DNA of 64,000 nt from Theristus sp. LFF4_11 (lineage: Eukaryota; Nematoda; Chromadorea; Monhysterida; Xyalidae): the NCBI GenBank assembly GCA_030248135.1, contig JASANC010005541.1, positions 62,001-126,000 of the forward strand, written 5' to 3'. Shown here in pieces: positions 59,401-64,000 of this stretch (within the stretch, counting starts at the first letter, position 1; every line of letters begins with the position of its first letter). The notes under the pieces are model-generated. The model was not told the DNA's origin. It saw nothing but the letters and a program-made list of their open reading frames with translations, and ran no database searches. Both the position numbers and the translations under genes were made by a program.

Positions 59401-60373
59401 GCTTGAGTTCAACGTTCACCTGGCCGCTGTTGCAGGGCAGCCGTGACAACATGTCCGCCGCGTTGGTCGTCTTCGACGGCTCACCAAAGCCGGATGTCAC
59501 CGCGCAGAACACCGAACGAAAACTGATCGAGTCATTACGCAACAGAATACGTGGTCTGTGGCGTTTCGCTGGCTGTTGTGTTGATTGTGCAATTTCGTTT
59601 ATCATTTGAGCTTATCTCGGTCAAGTGTTGGCCTTTTTGAACAATTGAGTTTCTTGTCTTGTTGAATATAGCAAATCAACTGTGAAGGCGTAACGGGCCA
59701 TTGCTTGTTGTGAAGTCCTAGTCTGGAACAGACAACAAAACGCATTGTTTATGACAGAGAGATGTTGCAGTGAGTACAATCAATGACACGCACCACGGCA
59801 CATCGTGCGTGCATGCAAGTGTGTGTGTGGTACACATGCTGCATTGCGGTGTTACAACTAGCTGCAATATACTTAGCTTCGAGCAGCACTTTATTGAATC
59901 ACCACTTGCACGTTTGCCAGGTGTGCTTGCCGATCAAAGTGAACGAGCGCACGAGCCTGACACCGACCAAGTGATGCGCCTGATTGCTGCATCCGAGTTG
60001 AGCGGTCTGCCACGTGGCGCCGGTATTCACGCGTAGTAAGTGCACACGAGCAATGTTCACTGATCAGTCGTTTTAGTGGGTCGGTGCTTTGAAGGGGCTT
60101 TATTAGACGTTAATTTTGTGCCACTGACATAGTTTTGGATCACCCTGCATGTCGTATGACTCGCTTGTTGGTGTATACGACAGTGGAACCGTCAATTGCA
60201 GCCGCGGTCACGTGTCTCGAATTCTGGAAGAGCTCCAGAAAGAGATGTCCGCCACTGAGAATAATGCAACGAGCCCGAAACACACTGACGGCAGTTCAAC
60301 AAAGGACACTGGCAACAACGAGCTCAGGAGAGCCGCACACGAGACGCGCACTGCGAAGAGCGGCGCCAAATGA
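56486..60373 (+). CDS. PP2C-family protein phosphatase (PPM1A/B-like)
   Basis: Exons 56486-56576, 57132-57319, 57423-57593, 57982-58113, 58264-58365, 58825-58896, 58994-59143, 59436-59550, 59921-60035 and probably 60133-60373; all phases agree. The start MGAFLEKPLVEKSTISGDG matches PPM1A/B and is a myristoylation-type N-terminus. Catalytic landmarks in order: WRVDMEDAH, FFAVFDGHAG (metal-binding Asp near residue 63), SGSTVV, IANLGDSRALLS, EDHKPYLPK, AAGGSVMIQRVNGSLAVSRA, LGDFEY, FLLLACDGVYDVMSNAEV and GSRDNMSAALVVF; all expected metal ligands are present. It should be an Mn2+/Mg2+-dependent Ser/Thr phosphatase of cytosol or membranes. Reading through exon 9 gives TAG and about 378 residues, like PPM1A (about 380); splicing at TA|GTAAGT instead adds an 80-residue Ser/Thr/Asn-rich tail (458 residues). 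Confidence 0.93.
58380..58404. repeat. (GTT)n microsatellite
   Basis: GTTGTTGTTGTTGTTGTTGTT tract in an intron of the PP2C gene. Confidence 0.85.
58629..58782. mobile_element. Inverted-repeat MITE (CTACAGTCTAACTCCATAAC type)
   Basis: GCAGTCTAACTCCATAACAT...CAACTAGCTGAT mirrors ATCAGCTAGTTGGATATG...GAGCTAGACTGC; the centre is the GCATGCATTCTGTGCA / GCACAGAATGCATGC hairpin. Located in an intron of the PP2C gene. Confidence 0.82.
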
Positions 60374-62454
60374 CACTGCAGTGCTCGCGAGCAAAGTTCT
60401 ATCACACAGCGGCGTGCAGTGCTGCATTGGGGAGAGGTGACACCGTTGGTGCACTCTGTTGCTATAGAAGTTCGCAGTCAAACTGCCAACTATTAGCAAT
60501 TTGCGCAGTCTAACAGTTGAAGCTGGCATGCTGATTGGGTGGACGTAAACCATCAGTGAGCCCAATACAATGGGACGAATCAGTTGACTGTTTATGAGTT
60601 GCAATTGAGGTGCATTTATTTGACTTGCATATGCAGATTTGCAGTTATTTGAATTCGACTGCACGAACCAAGTGGCTTCACGAATCGGACCATAATCAGA
60701 AAATAATTGCGAAAGCAAAACGATACAAACAATTTCAGAGTAAACTGTCGAACTGTGCCATCACTCATGCGCCACCGTGCGATGCCACTGATATTTATCT
60801 TTGATGTTTCATCCCATTGTTGGTAACAATTTATCTGTGAACATTGAACGCAAACTTTATTCAGCTGTTGTATCATAATGATTTTAGCTTTGTTTCGTTG
60901 TTCTCCGTCATCCCGTCCAATCTTGCAGAAATGCAAACCGCTGATTGTTGTTTTTTTCGTTGTGATTTGATTTTCATTATGTTTGTTCAAGCAATGTTTA
61001 TTATCATTTCTGTCAACGTTTTTTTATTTATGATTATGCTAGTGTGGTAAGGCCGTAGAGAATCTGGCACCTTTTCCTACTGCTAACGTGTTTTTTCGCT
61101 CAACGGATCGCGCTTTGTTTTCATTCTCACATAGCTAATTGTAAATGCCAGATGAAATACGGTTTGCCAGTATTAGCATGAAAGCTTGGTGCAAGACAAA
61201 CGGAGAAAAGTTACCGCTAATATGCTGACGGGGCAGTTCTATGTTTGTTTAGCTTCTTAATTTCTGTTGTGTTTTGCACAATTTTCATGTGTCACGATAT
61301 GACGGCTAAAAATTACTACAGCATCAATTAAGTTGTGCTGAAGTGTGATTGTGGCGAAGCTTTGTGTTCAAACAAAATGCGCAATTAAGAATCACTTGAA
61401 AACAAATTATACACTTCAATAACTGTCAAATGCCAAAATTGTGACCCACGGGGTAGTGGTGTTTGTCGTCTTCGGTCTCAGCCCGACACGACCTTGCTTA
61501 CGCCTTCGTGGTATTCAAGGAAAATCGGGAGTGAGCGGAAATGCAATTGGTAATGAGTGCAAATCGGAACAAAGTTGCTGCCATAATTTTTACTGACCAT
61601 GAGACACAGCTGCTGTGAGATCGTGTCGAGACAGAAAACGGCCAACCGTACTCTGTGGGCTCCACAGTTTTAGCGCTGACAAAAAATGTGTGTCTCAATT
61701 TCAAACAAAAAAACTGCAGCAATTTCATTTAGACGTGCGCATTTTGCCAAGTTTGTTTTGAATTCAAGTTAATCAGTCCTTCCGGCTAGAGTAAAGATCG
61801 TATTGGTGTGCGCCAAACGTTGTATTATTGGTTTTTCCAACAGTGAACAGATTTTCTGACCCGGTTATTCTGGTTCCGTTGTGTTACTAGTTTTTTCTCT
61901 TATTCAACTTGTAGCACAAGCACACAATGTAAAAGTGCAATAATGTACTTGTACGAAAACAAAACAATGCCCTCGACAAGCTTCTGTTGTTTTCATGTGA
62001 AAACTTGTGAACGTATTGATGAATTATTTTCGTGCATGTTAAATGTACAAAATCATGTTTTTGTCGGATACTGTAAAGCCATACAATTATGATAACAGTG
62101 ATCACACAAATTTAGGCTGCGAACAAGTGGGGTACCACGGTGCCGCGCTCGTAACCCGATGCCAGGCTAATGCCGCGGTTGGTGACACGTTTTGCAGCCA
62201 GTAAGCGAGCGACACGACATTTTGGATCGCCAAAAGGGTCTTGCCGGGCTAGTAAAAGGGCTTTTTGCATCGCACAAATCGTGCGTCTCCCCGATAGGAC
62301 AATGAATTTTGTGATGCGACATCGTGGTGGCCCAAACGTTCGCACGCGTTGAGTTCAGTGAGAGCAGACTATGGCGGTGTGGTGCAATCACGTGGCACTG
62401 CACCACCACACCCCAGCCCCGTCTGCGTATGAGCAGACTGCAACTGCTCTCGTG
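60374..62454. other. Intergenic, 3' flank of PP2C; no gene supported
   Basis: AT-rich with short open frames. The minus frame 62112-62345 (DPFGDPKCRVARLLAAKRVT) has balanced codons but no start context, splice sites or domain I can name. Confidence 0.45.
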
Positions 62455-63201
62455 TCACAGCCAGTCGTCTGCACTGGTGCTTGCGCTCGCAGTGGGCCGC
62501 CGTTGGAACTCCGTGTACAATGCCTCGTCGAATATGGTCGTCTTTCGTTCGTTCGGCACCTGCGGCTTGCGTGACGGCTTCGCGGTCAGCTTGCAAGTGC
62601 AAATTTTCGAACGTGTGATTGAATGTCTTAAGTGAACACAATGGCAATGATACCTGGATCTGTCCGGAATAGTGGGTCGCTTGGACATAACGATACGCAT
62701 AGCAGAGCACGCAAACTGCCAGCGCAATTATGGCGGTGATCAGAAGCACTGGAATGCGATTGTCGGTGTTGAAATACGAGCACCACGGGAGCTCTTGCTT
62801 GGAATTAAGACCGTATGAAACAAGCTGAGTGCAACATAACCGGTTCACTCACGGTAGACGAATTTTGGCACAACATGCTGCCTCAGTTCATCCATGAACG
62901 CCTCAAATGGGTGGTCGTGCCTGGATGCGAGCCCGTTGTTTGCAGCGTTGTGAGCATCCTGGCTGGTATCAAGCAAAATGTCTGCACATCGTCTGGTGAG
63001 CGATTCGCTCAAATCACTGGATGCTCGGTTGAGCACTAAGGAGGTGATGTCTTGCAGCAGTGTCGCGTTGGTGGTGTCCGTTGACGAGTTGACCGTGATG
63101 GAGTTCGACGTTGGACCATAATTTGCAGCGTCGTTGTCACTGGCCGTCGTGCAGTTCTGTGCAATCGAGTACACAATCACTGAGAACGCTCTGGTATACA
63201 T
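62455..63201 (-). CDS. Single-pass membrane protein, unrecognised (partial)
   Basis: Three exons: about 63201-62850, 62824-62654 and 62589-62455 (stop TGA). The first codes an Asn/Ser/Thr-rich region with several N-glycosylation sequons (NCTT, NSST, TNAT) and a helical part (LSESLTRRCADILLDTSQDA). The second has LPWCSYFNTDNRIPVLLITA followed by one clear membrane helix (IIALAVCVLCYAYRYV). The third is a polar tail (NERKTTIFDEALYTEFQRRP), presumably cytoplasmic. A type I orientation is inferred. The intron between exons 2 and 3 is 64 bp; the one between 1 and 2 would be only about 35 bp (GTCTAC donor, CTCAG acceptor), which is unusual, and the better GTGAGT donor there gives the wrong phase. 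The upstream end (signal peptide) is not certain: 63201 starts a weak hydrophobic stretch. Family unknown. Confidence 0.55.
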
Positions 63202-64000
63202 TGTATCTAGCTCGCAAAATTAGCATCTACACACTTTAATTTTGGCGCTCCATTTAATATTTTTTGGTTACATCATTTTTACTTCAAAAAAGACAACACG
63301 CACACCTGCAACCACGATCTTTGATGCTCATCGGAGCTGTTCAGCAGCAGCAATGCGCAGCAGTTATAGAATGATATTGAACTTGAAAAATTCATTGTTT
63401 TTCTCGAATAGTTTCACAGCTGCAGTTCTGTTGAAACAACAACGGTGTCACACTGTTTGTATTTCTAATCAAGACATACAGTTTACTTTCAAAAAATGTC
63501 AAGCTGACGCTAAAACCACTGCCAGTATCAAACAAACCGCTGTGTTTGAAAGCGTTGTGAAACAGCCCGTGCTCAGAATTCGTTATTTTCATTCCAACTT
63601 TTCAAAACAAAAATATGCACCGCTCAAATGATTTTTTTTCAAAGATTCTGGGGACACGGAGTGTGTCTGTTTTTTAGTGTTTGAAACTAAAATCAATATT
63701 TTAAAACTTCTCCATTTCTCACATTTTTCTCACATTTTTTACTTTTTTGCATGATGGTTCCTGTGTTTCAAGGTTTTTTAACCGAGGCTTTGTGACACGC
63801 CGGAATCATGAAATGGAAAGAATGGGAAGAAATGCAAAAACCTGTGCCTCGTGCGATGGTACATAGCCAAACACCGAGTTTCAGCATAACGGGAGCCAAC
63901 AATGCATGCAGCAGTTGCAAATGATCTGTTGTAATGGCACCCAAGGGACAGTGCAGCTGCCTCCATTTTTCGTTCTCGGTGTGGCATGCAAAGCAAAATT
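63202..64000. other. No gene seen
   Basis: AT-rich; the open frame 63242-63631 (plus) has AT-rich codons and no recognisable domain. May contain upstream exons of the minus-strand membrane protein, but none could be read. Confidence 0.4.

Noticed and set aside
63242..63631. 129-codon plus-strand frame
   Set aside because: AT-rich, no domain, opposite to the expected upstream region of the minus-strand membrane protein gene.

Overview
The window looks like nuclear DNA of an animal, most likely an invertebrate. Genes are split by GT-AG introns, coding exons are GC-richer at third positions than the AT-rich surroundings, and the recognisable proteins are animal/eukaryotic: a secreted collagen-like chain, a Lifeguard/TMBIM membrane protein, a TUG/ASPSCR1-like UBX protein, a WDR43/UTP5-like ribosome-biogenesis factor and a PPM1-type PP2C phosphatase. 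No cellular rRNA or intact tRNA was seen. I could not assign a phylum.

Layout. 1-3940 (minus): part of a modular cysteine-rich gene whose downstream half is a tandem array of near-identical 72-nt exons that runs off the left edge. 4000-5830: AT-rich DNA with two abutting Helitron-like ends. 5849-7935 (minus): small collagen-like secreted protein. 7936-12728: no convincing gene. 12729-16750 (minus): eight-exon Lifeguard/TMBIM gene. 17-18.7 kb: transposon debris. 18754-23641 (minus): TUG/ASPSCR1-like gene. 24427-28324 (minus): C-terminal half of a WDR43-like gene, with no WD40 exons in view. 28.4-49.6 kb: a dense nest of non-autonomous DNA transposons, hAT elements, fold-back elements and odd repeats made of short words separated by G or C runs. 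51229-56278 (plus): exons of an unrecognised gene, one of them split by a hAT element. 56486-60373 (plus): PP2C phosphatase. 62455-63201 (minus): single-pass membrane protein.

The genes do not form a pathway. The strongest structural stories are the exon array of the cysteine-rich gene and the transposon nest. In the nest, 8-bp or TA target duplications give direct evidence of who inserted into whom: for example a SINE inside a TAGGGTTAGGGG-ended element, inside a hAT, inside a TAGGGTTGTT-ended element. Exon boundaries below were read by eye from splice signals, phase and protein similarity recalled from family knowledge; no alignment was run.
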